A DNA stretch of 64,000 bases from Nephrocerus scutellatus (GCA_947095585.1 OX352761.1:108611890-108675889), one strand, 5' to 3'; positions 11,502 through 22,724 are shown, numbered from the stretch's first letter. Made by a program: numbers and translations. The notes: generated from the letters alone by a model not told the origin.

Positions 11502-12165
11502 TAAAATGAACAAAGCACTACCAATGTACCACTGTGAATTGCTTGAATCTTACTTATCTGTATCACATGAAGAAGCCTACTTAAGCTTTAATCCAATCCA
11601 AGCAGGTGTACCACAAAGGAGTGTCTTGGATCACTTCTTATATTTGCTATATACCGCTGATATAATAACCACAGAAGAAACTTTCATGGGCACTTTTGCT
11701 GATGATACCGTTTAAATGGCAACTGCTGTTACGCAAACGCAAGCCATAGAAACTGATAATGTCAACCAATGGACTATTGATTGGAAAATTCCACTCGTGT
11801 AACATTTGCATTGCGACGAATAAATAGCAATTGCGATTCCACAAGCAGATTCTGCGAAATACCTAGGTATACATCTGGATAACAGACTGAATTGGAAACA
11901 CGTCAAACAAAAAGCTGAACAAATCAAGCTAAAATTCATTGCAAAAGGCTTGTCTATCAAGCTATTATCAAACCGATTTGGATGTATGATATACAGTTAT
12001 CGGAGTGTAAAAAAACAATCTAATCGTAACATCATTCAGCGAAGTCAAAAAAAAAATTCTTGTGTATGATCACCAATGCTTCTCGATATGTGACAAATCA
12101 GGATGTCCACAATGATTTACAGACACCACCGGAGCCTACCCATCTTAATTCTCTTCACGATGTCA
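11502..12165 (+). pseudogene. Jockey-clade LINE reverse transcriptase fragment
   Basis: Open frame 11506-11715 reads ESYLSVSHEEAYLSFNPIQA, then GVPQRSVLDHFLYLLYTADI and FADDTV, the conserved RT palm boxes (normally AGVPQGSVLGP and FADDT), with the double Asp intact. Beyond a stop at 11713 the same strand continues as VNQWTIDWKIPL, AKYLGIHLDNRLNWKHVKQK and NIIQRSQ, all standard Jockey-type thumb and C-terminal strings. Endonuclease and gag-like ORF are missing. The fragment fills the spacer between the two 119-bp inverted arms. Confidence 0.85.
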
Positions 12166-12189
12166 ACATCGCGGTATATCGTATATCGT

Positions 12190-12590
12190 ATATCTCATCA
12201 TCATAGAGTTTCCGGAATCGTCCTTCCTCACATATGGGGCCAAGAATTTTGCTAGACTTTTCTCTCGAACGCGGCTAAGATGTCAGAATGGTTTTTGCAA
12301 AGCATCCAAATCTCGGATCCATGTGTAAGTACTGGTATGAGCATTGTCTTATATAGCAGCAGCTGGGATGTTATGATTAAGTTCCTGGATTTGAAGGGTC
12401 TTGACAGACTATAGTAGGCTTTGTTGGATGTAAGCAACCGTGCGCGTATTTCTGGTTCCATGCTATTAGCTGCTACGAGTACACTTGACGCGCGATAGTT
12501 AAAAGATTGCACTACTTCAAATTCGCGCTCCACTATTTGAATTGAGGGATCAATTTTGGATATTCTACTCGCAGACTGTTATGCTGCTAA
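12190..12590 (-). pseudogene. Family A LINE, post-RT C-terminal fragment
   Basis: A 93-codon minus-strand frame (12533-12252) reads EREFEVVQSFNY, then SMEPEIRARLL, NKAYYSLSRPFKSRNLI, LTHGSEIWML and ILAAFERKV. The same order occurs in the copy at 31.6-32.3 kb (EREFEVVQSFNYLWSTIA). This is the region after the RT core of RTE-like LINEs; the RT itself is absent. Most of the fragment shares a perfect inverted repeat with 11355-11473. Confidence 0.8.
12298..12416. repeat. Arm 2 of the perfect 119-bp inverted repeat
   Basis: Reverse complement of 11355-11473 with no mismatch; spacer of 824 bp. Other family A copies in the window (32050-32180, 26220-26335) clearly differ from both arms in this segment, so the arms are much closer to each other than to any other local copy. 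Confidence 0.9.
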
Positions 12591-12599
12591 TTTGGCTAT

Positions 12600-12800
12600 A
12601 CCGCACAAAAACTTCTAAGGAATTTGTAAAGATGAAAATGAGAAACAAACTCTCATACACTTCTTCTGCAGTTGTCCGGCCTTAGCAGTTCCAAGACACC
12701 GCATTTTAGGTAAACCATTTTTCCCTGACCTGAAAGAGCTCTCAGATTACAGGATCATCGAGTTGATCTTGTATTTGAACGCTACAGGTTGGATTTAAAC
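12600..12800 (+). pseudogene. LINE C-terminal zinc-knuckle fragment
   Basis: The plus strand reads GICKDENEKQTLIHFFCSCP, then ALAVPRHRILGKPFFPDLKE and LILYLNATGWI before a stop. C-x-nine-to-twelve-H-x4-C with the following CPAL box is the zinc-binding C-terminus found after RNase H in I/LOA/R1-type LINEs (compare the family C pieces at 19600 and 63850). No upstream RT remains. Confidence 0.7.
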
Positions 12801-12888
12801 CACCTAGAGATTTGTGCCATCAAAATTGCGCACACTAGCGCTAATTGAAGACCTCGCAAGGTAAGCGGGGTTCAACATTCTACCTACC

Positions 12889-13305
12889 TACCTACCTTGC
12901 TTTCCTGACTGTTTAAAACTCCATAGATGAGTACTAAGTGGACCAGATCTAGAAAGATCCTAGTCCAATAAGGTACTCATCTATGAAATTCTGTTTAAAT
13001 TCTTTACTATTTTGGTTTACGAGACAATTAAGCTTATTAAAGTTTCTTTTGTCTTGAGGATCCCGTATTCTATGCCACACTAGTCTTGCTCCTACCTTTC
13101 TACCTACCTTGATTTCCTGAAAGATCAGAATTTCATAGAGAAGTACCTAAGTGGACCAGGTCTAGAAAGGACTTAGTCCACTAAGGTACTCATCTATGAA
13201 ATTCAGCTTAAATTCTTTAGTATTTTGGCTTACGAGACAATTAAGCTTATTAAAGTTTCTTTTGTCTTGAGGATCCCGTATTCTATGCCACACTCGTCTT
13301 GCTCT
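12889..13305. repeat. Two tandem copies of a ~212-bp unit, each with an internal inverted repeat
   Basis: Unit 1 (about 12889-13090) and unit 2 (about 13101-13305) are offset by 212-213 bp. From CTCATCTATGAAATTC to CACACTxGTCTTGCT I see about five differences in 115 bp. Within each unit the word CATAGATGAGTAC faces its own reverse complement about 65 bp away (12922 to 12985; 13134 to 13196), making a stem of roughly 28 bp with a short loop. A run of TACC/TACCT repeats precedes unit 1 (12881-12896) and part of it recurs before unit 2. Confidence 0.85.
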
Positions 13306-13365
13306 ACATGAGTCCTGATAATCTAATCTCAGCCGAGTAGTTAACTCCATGTTCTTGTTTTTCAC
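12975..13365 (-). pseudogene. LINE linker fragment, partly duplicated
   Basis: A 67-codon minus-strand frame (13365-13162) reads TTRLRLDYQDSCRARRVWHR, then IRDPQDKRNFNKLNCLVSQ and FIDEYLSGLSP. ARRxWHRxRDPxDKRxxN followed by FxxYLxxLSP is the linker between endonuclease and RT in Jockey/R1-type LINEs. The same peptide is encoded again in the first tandem unit (12975-13090 region), which proves that the duplicated unit is retroelement coding sequence. The inverted repeat is an inverted copy of the segment encoding FIDEYLSGLSP. Confidence 0.7.
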
Positions 13366-13369
13366 TTGG

Positions 13370-15265
13370 TGCTGGGGTTGCTATATTAGCTGCCAAGTTT
13401 AAGCGAAAGATTAGATTTAAAAATAGGTGATATTAGAAGCAAGTAGAACTTTTCGATAAGAATACCTTGGCAGTGTTAAAGATACAAAAAAACTGTATGA
13501 TCTATACTCCGGTCTGAGTGTACCGTACATGAGTGAGTGTTCCTTACAGGATGGATGTACGGTAGTGACCTTAAGATCCAGTGATTTTACTGGTTAGATG
13601 CTTTCGAACGATATAAGGCACTCCAATAAAAAACGGGCCTTTTAATTCGGTAATCCCTAGTTGACATATGAATCTATTTATTTTAAAAATGTGATATTGA
13701 AGAATTTTGTGTCGCTAATTATTATCTCTCTTAATTGTCAACATTTTCTAACTTCCCAAGTTTAACAGATATTTGCGTTGTCGTTAGTCCTTTTGTTGTT
13801 TAAAAATATGGTTAGGAATATTAAAAATATAAAGAAATGAATGAGAAATAATATAAACATCATAAAAGCTTATTATTATTGAATAATGATAATCGTTTGA
13901 TGTGGAGAAATAACTGCATGATTGCTCGCTATTTCCAAGCAAAATCGTGCGGCTCTGAATAGCAAATTCGCAACGATCAACGCAACAACAATCGTCATCA
14001 TCTCCTCTGACATGTGACAACAAACAACAGCCCACCGCAAGCACTTATAATAGCTTTACATAATTCCATTATCGTAAGGAGATGGCACAGAGAATTACAG
14101 GACGACGAAAGTATGCCATTATCCTTTACATTTCCATTGTTGTCAACTTTGCACTGTTTATTTTTCTTGTTGTTCTTGTTGTTGCATTTTAATTCTGTTA
14201 ATGGGAAATTGTTTTTCGTCAGTTTCGCCATTATTGGCGGTCGTTTTTATTTTTATCTTGTTTGTTTCCGTTCTCTTTGCTGTGTATGTATGGCACACTA
14301 GAACATATGAGAAGTAGGTGTATCGGAAAGGTTTTCCCAATTTCCTATGGCATTAACACCGACACCAAGAGGATTCCTTCTCGTTGTCGTTGTCTCTGCT
14401 TTTTTTTGATCAAATTTAAATTTATGAAAACAACAAAAAATCGAAAAACAACACATTTCTGGAGAGGAAATAAGGATCAAAAGGGGGGTAGTTGATGTCT
14501 GGTAGATGAAAACAAAATGTTAATAAACTCCTGTGTCGTCGGCAGGCAGACAACACTTCGGCATTCAGATTCGGGATTGGATTTAAACGAAATCTTTCAC
14601 AATGAGTTTTATTCAAATTTTAACCGAATTTCCTGCAGCCTTACTTAATGTTTATTCCGTTATATTTGGAGTTGAACTCCACAGGAATTTATCGAAAAAC
14701 AAAAAAATAACGACTGACGCGGCAAGCGGGAAGTACTGTATTAAAATTCAACGGAAGTATGTGGTTGAATATGTAATTGCACAAGTCCTCTGACTACCAG
14801 TAGGAGCCTGGAGTCTGAAAAATTAACATATAACACAGTTTTTTTTGGGCCGATTAGGGGGTGGTTGAGGAAAAAGTTATTTCCATTAATGCTTCCCAAT
14901 GTTTGTGTTTGTTGTTTTTATTCTGAGTAACTTTGCAAGAATTACGCTAAGCAAACATAAATATTTGCGTGAATTTTAAGCATTCGCTTCCTTGATGAAA
15001 GACAGCGTTAAAAATTGCAATAACAGGAATGAGTCCTGTCTTTTTAAATGACATAATTAAACTGTAACTGTATGTTTTCCTTCTCAAAATGTTAGTTCTT
15101 TTAATTTGTTTTTGTTTTGGTTAGGTTCAATTATTTTTTAAATATCAAGGAGAAGGTATATTATATTTTTTATTTAAAATTAAATTAAAAAATTCTGTGA
15201 TCAATTCGATCATAGTGTATTAAGATGGTTAAAAGTTATGTCCTCCAATATTTTATAGGAATCTC
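13370..15265. other. No recognisable gene
   Basis: AT-rich DNA with several overlapping short open frames on both strands at 13784-14793. These are hydrophobic or K/N-rich by composition and antisense to one another, which suggests chance. Part of 14140-14210 is a T-rich stretch made of TTGTTCTTGTTGTTGC-like words. No domain or RNA gene recognised. Confidence 0.45.
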
Positions 15266-15267
15266 AT

Positions 15268-15672
15268 TTTATATTTTAGTAACACAGCTGAAACAGCTCC
15301 GGTTTTGGTCTCGATTTTGAGCCGATGTCATCCAGTTTTGCATCCCTAAACTCTGGGCGTCCTGGTCTACGCCATCCTTCCAGCGAAGGCTTGGCCGGCC
15401 TCGCTTTCGTGTTCCATAAATCATACCGCAAGGACTTTCCGAGCAGGATCCTCTTCGCTCATGCGAGCTAGGTGTCCTGCCCACCAAAGCCTACAGAGCT
15501 CAATTCTTTTCGGCATCGCAGTAACGCTCTTAGATCTCATCACCATAGAGTCTCCGGAATCGTCCTTCCACACATACGGAGCCAACAATTCTCCGTAGGA
15601 CATTTCTCTCGAACGCGGCTAAGAGGTCAGAATGCTTTTTGCTAAGCATCCAAGTCTCAGATCCATATGTAA
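15268..15672 (-). pseudogene. Family A LINE, C-terminal tail
   Basis: Minus-strand frames give WWAGHLARMSEEDPARKVLA (about 15500-15420) and, in another frame, RKRGRPSLRWKDGVDQDAQS and LGMQNWMTSAQNRD. This is the conserved terminal box of RTE-like LINEs. The 5' side reads up to the GSET box (near 15665) and there the SINE begins. Frame changes and loss of the (GAT)n tail show decay. Confidence 0.8.
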
Positions 15673-15674
15673 GT

Positions 15675-15966
15675 AAGGCTCAGTGGTAGTGCACATGGCT
15701 GCTGCGCAGGAGGTTCAGGTTCTAATCCCAGCAACACCGAAAGAATTTTTCACGGAGTCCCACCTCTTGCGAATAGGTGACAAACGTTCCGAGAGTAATT
15801 AATACCTTGTCACGGAAAGCTTCTCAATTCGCCGTTCGGATCTGGCCTTAAATTGTAGGTCCCTTCCATTTGTGTCCAAATTTAACATGTGCAGCACAAA
15901 TGGTCGCGAGAAGTTAGGCCTTGGACCGCAATAGTCTGGCGTGCCAAATATTATTATTATTATATC
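15675..15966 (+). mobile_element. tRNA-derived SINE, copy 1 (full form)
   Basis: A Pol III promoter is visible: A-box-like AGGCTCAGTGG at 15676-15686 (TRGCNNAGYGG) and B-box-like GGTTCTAATCC at 15718-15728 (GGTTCGANTCC), 32 bp apart as in a tRNA gene. The body contains ACGTTCCGAGAGTAAT, TCTCAATTCGCCGTTCGGAT and TTGTAGGTCCCTTCCATTTG, and ends in (ATT)n at 15945-15962. The same body occurs at 36436, 45623 and 47566. It separates two parts of a family A copy. It encodes no protein and depends on LINE enzymes. Confidence 0.85.
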
Positions 15967-15974
15967 CGTGGCGC

Positions 15975-17480
15975 AAGTCATTCAGGCAGTTCTCCTGTCT
16001 TGGAGAAAATCTTATACGCGGTACTCAACAATTTTTTTTTTTTTTATATAGAGACTCATTGCCCAGGGAGGACTCCCTTCTTATGTATTGGCCACAGGAT
16101 GCCTCTTCGCCAGTCTTCTGGTATCGCTTCTTCCTACCTTCCTACCATACTTGCACTATTAGTTCATGAATTGCTTGGTGTAATGTGGGGCTCCTGTTTT
16201 AATCAGCTCCGCTTGGATACCGTCAGATCCCGGGGCCTTATTATTTTTGAGCCGATTTATCGCTCTGCTAACTTCGTCTATGCTTGGTGACGGCTGCAAA
16301 GTGTGGTCATCGGTCATTGCTGGAGACTCCAATTACTCAGTTAGCTGGCCATTAATCAACTCATGAAAGTGCTCTTCCCATCGCTCTAAGATGCATTTGA
16401 GATCGGCGATCTGATTACCCGCTTTGTTTTTGCAGTATTTGCAACGCGGTGTATATTGCGTCACACCGCAGACTCTCTGGTATAACTTCCGCGAATGGAG
16501 CGGTCCTCGCCTTCGGTATTGTTCTGGTTCACGGACGAGATTCTCCTCCCACGCTGCTTTCTTTCGCCGGTGAACTGTTCATATCTTCTGAGCTCTTTAT
16601 ATTCATGTTCGCGTCCCTGCGATCTACGAGATTGTTGCATTGCGCGGTACGCAATATTCTTACGTTCAGTCTCTAGCTTACATTCGTCATTGAACCAGCC
16701 GTTTTGATCTCTACGACTACTGCCTAAGATGGAGTCAGCAGTACTTATGACAGCATTCTTAAGGCGTGTCTATTTCTCTTCTACGCCCAGAATCTCAGCC
16801 CCAGGACTTACTCTCCCTGCATTTAAGGCTAGTTCTATCGCTCGACCGTAGTTGTTTCTGGTCTCTTCGTTGCGAAGGGCAGCCGATGTCTTACATGACA
16901 GTTGCAATATATTTCATATTCTGATTTTTGTAGGACACCATTCTCCGTCCAATGCATCTCTGGATTGCTGTTATGTCATGCTAATATTTGGTATCGGCTA
17001 GCTACTGTGCAGCTCGAGCTCTATAGAGTGAGCGTATGTTCCTTGAGAAAATTCTTAAATCGTTTAGCCGTTTTCGTTGCCGATGTCGTCGTCGTTCATT
17101 AGTGTATTCGAGGCTTCCTGGGGTTCCGTAATATGGTTTTTATACGAGCGAGGTTATTGGCCTCGCGCCAACCTTACTTTGAAGGGACTAGCCCGATCAT
17201 TTCGCTTTTCCTGTACTGGAGGAAAATTACCAGCGGCCACCACATGGAGGTTTGATCGAACTTCCACCACCCAGAAATAGTTGCGGCCACATGCAATTCT
17301 GAAGCATTCTGTGTTGTTCACCCTACTCTGCTGATGGCTGACCGCCAGAATAAATAGATAAATAATAAATAAATATAATAAAATAGAGTAAAGAGCACAG
17401 AATATACACAGTATATTGGATGAATCTAACACAAGACTGATTTCGACTTTGTTGGAGTGAACAGAGGTCGACATTCAAAT
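15975..17480 (-). pseudogene. Family A LINE, linker and RT N-terminal region
   Basis: The minus strand reads in order YRAMQQSRRSQGREHEYKEL (about 16650-16560), the region before the RT (ERWEEHFHELING, about 16390-16340), IDEVSRAINRLKNNKAPGSD (about 16290-16220), then IRREG and LLSTAYKIFSKT near 16010-16080. RT palm motifs that should follow are missing, so the copy lost its RT core before or when the SINE arrived. From 17015 to 17480 a 106-codon minus frame (RVNNTECFRIACGRNYFW and onward) may be more 5' sequence of the same element, but I do not recognise it. Confidence 0.7.
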
Positions 17481-17484
17481 GTCA

Positions 17485-19140
17485 CAAACGATACAACAGA
17501 GGATACGAAAATGAACCGAAAAACAACATACAAGCGCAACAATAATTTAGTCGTTTTAGAAAATAATACGTAAGTCCAGTAACGATACGTTAGATTGTAG
17601 TTAAAGTTTCATTTTTTATACAAACTACAAGGTTGTTGTTTGGTTAATGCTGCGATAGTAAACTATATTTTGTATGCTATTCTTAAAGTGCATATAAAAT
17701 TTCTACGAGAGCGCACTTATCGTCATTCCAACTATGCACCAACATAGATTAGTGTATCAAGTAACTTTCTACTTAAGATGTGACAATTATAACTTTTTCG
17801 CTAATCTCCTGTGACATCTTCTTATTTCCTTTGACATAAAAAATAAAGCAAAAAAAATTCAGATAAAGTGAAGAGCCAAGATACCAGTGCATTTATTTCA
17901 TTACGCTAAAAAGTAGCGAGGAGTGTATTTTGATAAAGATTAATATCCCAATATTCCTCTTTTTATTTGCAAGATTTATGGACCAACCTCTCAAACAAAT
18001 TTCAAATTGATAACACCAAAAAAAGTATTTGGTAATCAAATCGAAAGTACTCGTATACAACAGGAGCAATCACAAGCAGTGATGTTGATTTTCAGATACA
18101 GCATATTGAGTATAAAATTGCAAACAATCCCGTGGATAATGGCTGTCGGTCGATTCTAATTCCATTACAAAATACAAAATTCAACTACAGATAATCATTG
18201 TTAGACATTTGCTGTAACTCTGGAAAAATACAATACCCCTAGTATCTCTGTTTAAGTATGACAAGAGAAAGAGAAATGAACACAAATCACACAGCGTGTA
18301 TCTGCAACGCATTAAATCGAATCTGTTTAATGGGTACAACGAATATTTCTACCAACAGCGCTACACGACCAGTCACAACAGTGTATGTCGCATTAGTATC
18401 TAGTAACTCGATACATTTCCTGTGGAAGAGGCCAACATAGTACAGAGAAACTTCATGGTGCACTTCAGAAAACATTGAACGAGACAGACAATATCCCTTA
18501 CTTAAGGACTTAAGCAAATTTCTAAGTTTCATATTATTACACAACAATGGTTGCTTCTCTTTTAGTTTTGGTTCGGTTTCAGCAAAGCATGTTATAGCCG
18601 CAATGCAGCGAAGTATGTGGCTCGACTTTATCTCGTCTGTTCTGTTGACTTTTGCTGCGATAAGTCGAGACGGAATAACAACAGTTAAAGGAATAAAATA
18701 GCAGAAAATAAACAGCAACCTACTTGCAAATCAACATCAACAACAAGCAATTGGCAAAAGGATAATATGCTTACCTAATAAGGAATTTCCATTCCATCCC
18801 ATTAACAAACTAAACATCAGATTTGGAGTTTTTGAAAGATTTCAAATCGAAAATATGCGAACGTTTAATGCTCAGAAAAACAGAATTCAAAAAACATGCT
18901 TTCAATAATGCTAAAAACAATAATGTCCATCGAGATGAATATGAGATATGACTAAGGAACAAACAATCCAATATAAAAAATTCTCACCCTAAAACGATTT
19001 TTTAAACAAGGCGGAAAATTGATTAGATTTCGGGGTGTCTTGAGGTACTTGCCATACAAACAGACACCTTTCTTAGCCTGTCTTTTCGACTTCCCAATCA
19101 CTGTAGTGTTTTGAAGGCTAAAATTATTATCAGTGAATCC
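17485..19140. other. No recognised gene; two antisense open frames at 18287-18718
   Basis: AT-rich. At 18287-18718 the minus strand is open for 143 codons from a Met, with a hydrophobic start (MLFIFCYFIPLTVV), while the plus strand is open for 88 codons over 18440-18703 (ending AMQRSMWLDFISSVLLTFAA). I recognise neither. They overlap, so at most one can be real, and both may be chance. Confidence 0.35.
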
Positions 19141-19144
19141 TTGT

Positions 19145-19765
19145 CTTGGCTGAAGAGAAACGTCTCCGTATATTCTCGGATAGCCAAGCTGCACTGAAAT
19201 CCCCCCTGGAATCAGTTTCAATAAATTCAATTCTAGCCCTAAACTGCCGATCATCTCTCGTGGAGATGGCAGAGCAGTTCAATATCCACATGTGTTGGGT
19301 GCCGGGGCACAGACATTCCGGGTAACTGTATGGCTGACGAACTTGCCAAACAAGGAACTACCCTGAATATGTTTCCATAGGCATACCAATCGCTACATGC
19401 AAATTCTTGTTAAAGCGGGAGGCTAATGTAAAAACTAAATCTAGGTGGTCAAACGGTACAACTTGCATAGCGACAAAGCAGATCTGGCCCAAGCTGGATC
19501 CGAAACATTCCAAGTGTTTGATCTCACAAAAAAGATCGCACATCGGTGCTATTGTAGGTGTCATCACTGGACACTGTCTCATAGGCAGGCATGCACTTAG
19601 ACTTGGAGTCTTCTCGAATGACTTCTGCAGAAGCTGAATGGATGTGGAGGAGGAGGAGGAGGAGGAGGAGGAGACCATCGTCCATCTTCTCTGTACTTGT
19701 CCAGCCCTCTACGTAAACTCCATATGGGAGCTTTCTTCTACATGGACATTAATAATCTCATCAAC
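19145..19765 (+). pseudogene. RNase H LINE (family C), RNase H domain and zinc knuckle
   Basis: Plus-strand frames read FSDSQAALKS (RNase H strand with catalytic Asp), NIHMCWVPGHRHSG (the WVPGH box), then GNCMADELAKQGTT. A longer frame (19407-19637) follows with KSRWSNGTTCIATKQIWPKL, IGAIVGVITGHCLIGRHALR and NDFCRSC. The last leads into a zinc knuckle, interrupted by a (GGA)9 run, and HLLCTCPAL. Several frameshifts. RT is absent. A sister copy lies at 63390-64000 in the same orientation. Confidence 0.8.
19646..19672. repeat. (GGA)9 microsatellite inside LINE coding sequence
   Basis: Nine uninterrupted GGA units fall in the zinc-knuckle coding part of family C and would add a run of glutamates. 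The sister copy at 63862-63878 has only about four GAG units at the same place, so the run expanded in this copy. Confidence 0.9.
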
Positions 19766-19769
19766 ATTA

Positions 19770-21980
19770 ACATAGGTAGTTTCCTACGCTTCATACGAAG
19801 CTCTAATTGGTTCATCGAGTAGGTGGAAGGAAATTTTCATGATCCGTGTCGTATCACAATGGACCATTACTGGTCTAAGTGTGTCGGTTTCACTGACAGC
19901 CACCTTAACATAACCTCTTACAGGAACCTCTGAAGTAAAAATTATTTACTCGTTGTGTAGTGCGCTTGTTACCCCCGACAATAAGTTTTAAGGTCCCTAC
20001 GTTAGTGGTGTCTGGTATATCCTTTTCTTTTCTATTCAGTTTCTATGTTTCTTTTGATATTGAACCGAACTTTTCGAATTTTTAAATTACCAGCGAACAG
20101 TTTTATTTTTAAGTTCATAAATTTAGCTCGAGGAAGTTTAAAGCTTAAACCTGCAACAGAAGCCGGACTATGCTAAAAGTTAATACATTGTTCTAGTGTT
20201 AGCAGACGAAAAGTCTACCGGAATCGGTTGTTGTATTTCACAATTACCTTAGGTGATAAGGATAAAATAATAATTCCTTGTAAACAACTGGCACTTTCTA
20301 GCCATTCACAATTTTTTTTTAACTTTGTTTGATGCGTTTGACCACTAGCTGGAAAATAATTCTATTCGATGGGAGGATTAACACATTTGAAAGTTACTGT
20401 CGAATTCACAGACTACAACCACATTATGTTGCAGCAAAATGTAATGACGAGACAACCGCAATAAATTAAAGCTGCTTAAGTTACATGGTTTCACACAATT
20501 GCATTGAAAAGGATTCTCTTCACATGCTTATGTTTACAGTTTGCAGCAATCTAATGGTTCATATCCTTACTTCCTTTATGAAAGAATATTTGAGGTGTCC
20601 TATCAAAAGGTATCCCGCCGCATGCTACAATAACAGAACCGCATGTGGTGTACCTACTGGGACACTATTTGATCATCTTCTTCAAGGTGTCTGCTGCTGT
20701 CATTTTATAAAATGTATTTTTCGTTATAAGGATCAACTATTTAACTCCAAACTTCAATACAACAGCTTTAAGATGGGACAGCAATTTATTGTAAAAAACA
20801 ATTAAGTTGACAGAGAATACTTGTCCGAACTTTTTTAGCGGCTTTCGAGGTCGAGTGTCTATTAACTTTACAGACGATTATGATTTTAGTAAAAATAAAA
20901 ACTACATGCCAAACTACACTAAATGCTGTCCTTTTTTCCTGATTATGCAAGATGGTTACTTTTCTTGTAAGCTGATTTAAAGACAGTCAATTTTCCTTCT
21001 AATTCGACGATATCTGCGACACCCAGATTTATCACAGTGTATCTCAGCCGGAAGTGGATCTGTTTTACATTTGAAAACATGTAATTTCAATTACAACCAA
21101 CGTGATTCATTTGTAGGTACCAACAGCCCACCAACATTATTTGCCACACCCACCCACACACAAATACACATTGTTTGGTTTTTTCTATTTAATCTCAAGG
21201 CGGAAGAATTAACTTGGTAGCCACAATTTCATTCCCAAAGATAATACGGTAATATCTATATAACTATAAGATTGTCCAGAAAACTCAAAAAGGAACGTAT
21301 CGAAAATAGTATTTACGTAGACGGAAATGTAAACATACACGAGGCGTTGAGGACTTAACACTCAATTCGTATTTCATTCAAGGAAATTGGATTTTTTTTT
21401 CTCTGCTCGGTTTACCAAACTCACTATAGTGGGATAAAAAATAAATAAAGCTTACACAGATTTTTGTTGAAAGACGTTTTGAAAAATCGTACATACCTGG
21501 AAATGAAAGTGAGAAAAATTTATTATAAAAAAAGGTTCACCTTTACATATATTTACAAATATATTTGAATAAAAGAAGATTAATAGAACTGAACATATAT
21601 TTTGGAATGTAAATTTGTACATTTTAATCCACGGTACTGCCCACAGACTACTATACAAAGGAAAAATATTTCATCAAACCAATTGTAGGGTTGCCATAAG
21701 ATTTTCTTTTCTCTACAATATGCATAATTTAATATGATTCTAAAAAGTTTAAAATAAAATCCAAAATTTTACATTCAAACCAAACAATACAAAAAGAACA
21801 TAGCTTAACCTTTCTTCTATCTGCTTTATCACCTTAATTGTCATATCTTTGTCTTTGTCACGTAATTTTCATTTTGCTATTTTCGTAAGTCATTTCTTAC
21901 TCTATAAGAGTTATTTTAATCGACAGATGTCAGTTGAATGGTCGTTTGTGTTAACACAGTATCTTACACCTCTTCCTTTA
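19770..21980. other. Mostly empty; possible Jockey RT scrap at 20530-20680
   Basis: AT-rich. The open frame 20485-20805 (plus, 106 codons) contains SFMKEYLRCPIKRYPAACYN and ACGVPTGTLFDHLL. The latter resembles the RT box AGVPQGSVLGPLL with the preceding SYLxNR stretch, so it may be a very old Jockey RT fragment. I see no other motif. The rest of the stretch shows nothing. Confidence 0.3.
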
Positions 21981-21984
21981 AAGG

Positions 21985-22260
21985 ACCCATTTTGAGCTCT
22001 TAATTATTCAAAGTATGTCTCGCACTTTGCCGTTGTCGAAATCTGGGACGTTATTCATCAAAAGTTTATCAAGTGTTTGTGCCTTCTGTACTCTAATGCC
22101 GGACAGGAGAAAAGAAGATGTTCTACTGTCTTCTCTTCCTCTTCGTCCATGTAGCTTCTGCAGAAGTTATTATATTCGATACAGTGTCCTTTCAGTATCC
22201 CCACAACAGTAGTTAGTTCACGACTCTGTAGGGCAGTTAAGCGCTTCAAGTCCAGCTTTG
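21985..22260 (-). pseudogene. RNase H LINE C-terminal zinc-knuckle fragment
   Basis: A 63-codon minus frame (22249-22058) reads LQSRELTTVVGILKGHCIEY, then NNFCRSYMDEEEEKTVEHLL and FSCPALEYRRHKHL. This is the LVGxLTGH box plus zinc knuckle that ends family C-type LINEs (19560-19690 reads VGVITGHC and NDFCRSC). The second zinc Cys of CRSC reads Tyr. Only the extreme C-terminus is present. Confidence 0.75.
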
Positions 22261-22369
22261 ACCAAACTTGTCTTGATATACAAGTGTCGGTGTTTTTTCA
22301 CCTTGTTATTTGTTATGACTTCTACCTCTTTTTGAAGCCCACACTTAAGGGTTGCAATAAGCCTACAAC

Positions 22370-22722
22370 TTTTCAACTGTCTCAACTTCTAGTGAGTTAG
22401 ATGAACTGTCTAGTAACAGAGTCACTAGAGTTTTATCACTTGATCCACATTTTAAAATCGTCATTGCGGGTGATTTTAATGTACATAATTCTAGTTGGCT
22501 TTGCCATTCAGGCTAAACAACACCACAATGAAGGGATGTTGAGTTATTTGCCAAGTTAAACCATCTCACTCAGCTTGTGAATGAGCCCACTCGAATTCCA
22601 GACATTGTAAGTCATACCGCTATTACCTTTGACTTCTTTCTTAGATCTAATCCTAATAAATAGACCGTCAGTGTACCTCACGCAGTTAGAGAGAAAACTC
22701 ATAAAAGAAAAGTATGGCTACA
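22370..22722 (+). pseudogene. Family D LINE, endonuclease domain C-terminal half
   Basis: The plus strand reads HFKIVIAGDFNVHNSSWLCH (the GDFN box of AP-type endonuclease), then ELFAKLNHLTQLVNEPTRIP and FDFFLRSNPNK. This is the C-terminal half of the APE-like endonuclease that nicks target DNA for LINE integration. In-frame stops occur (for example after CHSG). The element is interrupted near 22722 by a non-autonomous DNA element and resumes at about 23465. Confidence 0.75.
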
Positions 22723-22724
22723 CT

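Noticed and set aside
15676..15728. A tRNA gene
   Set aside because: A and B boxes are present, but the arms do not form a cloverleaf and the body continues into a SINE with an (ATT)n tail that recurs elsewhere.
19358..19678. A serine-rich minus-strand protein (SSSSSSSSS)
   Set aside because: The run is the antisense of the (GGA)9 microsatellite in a LINE.
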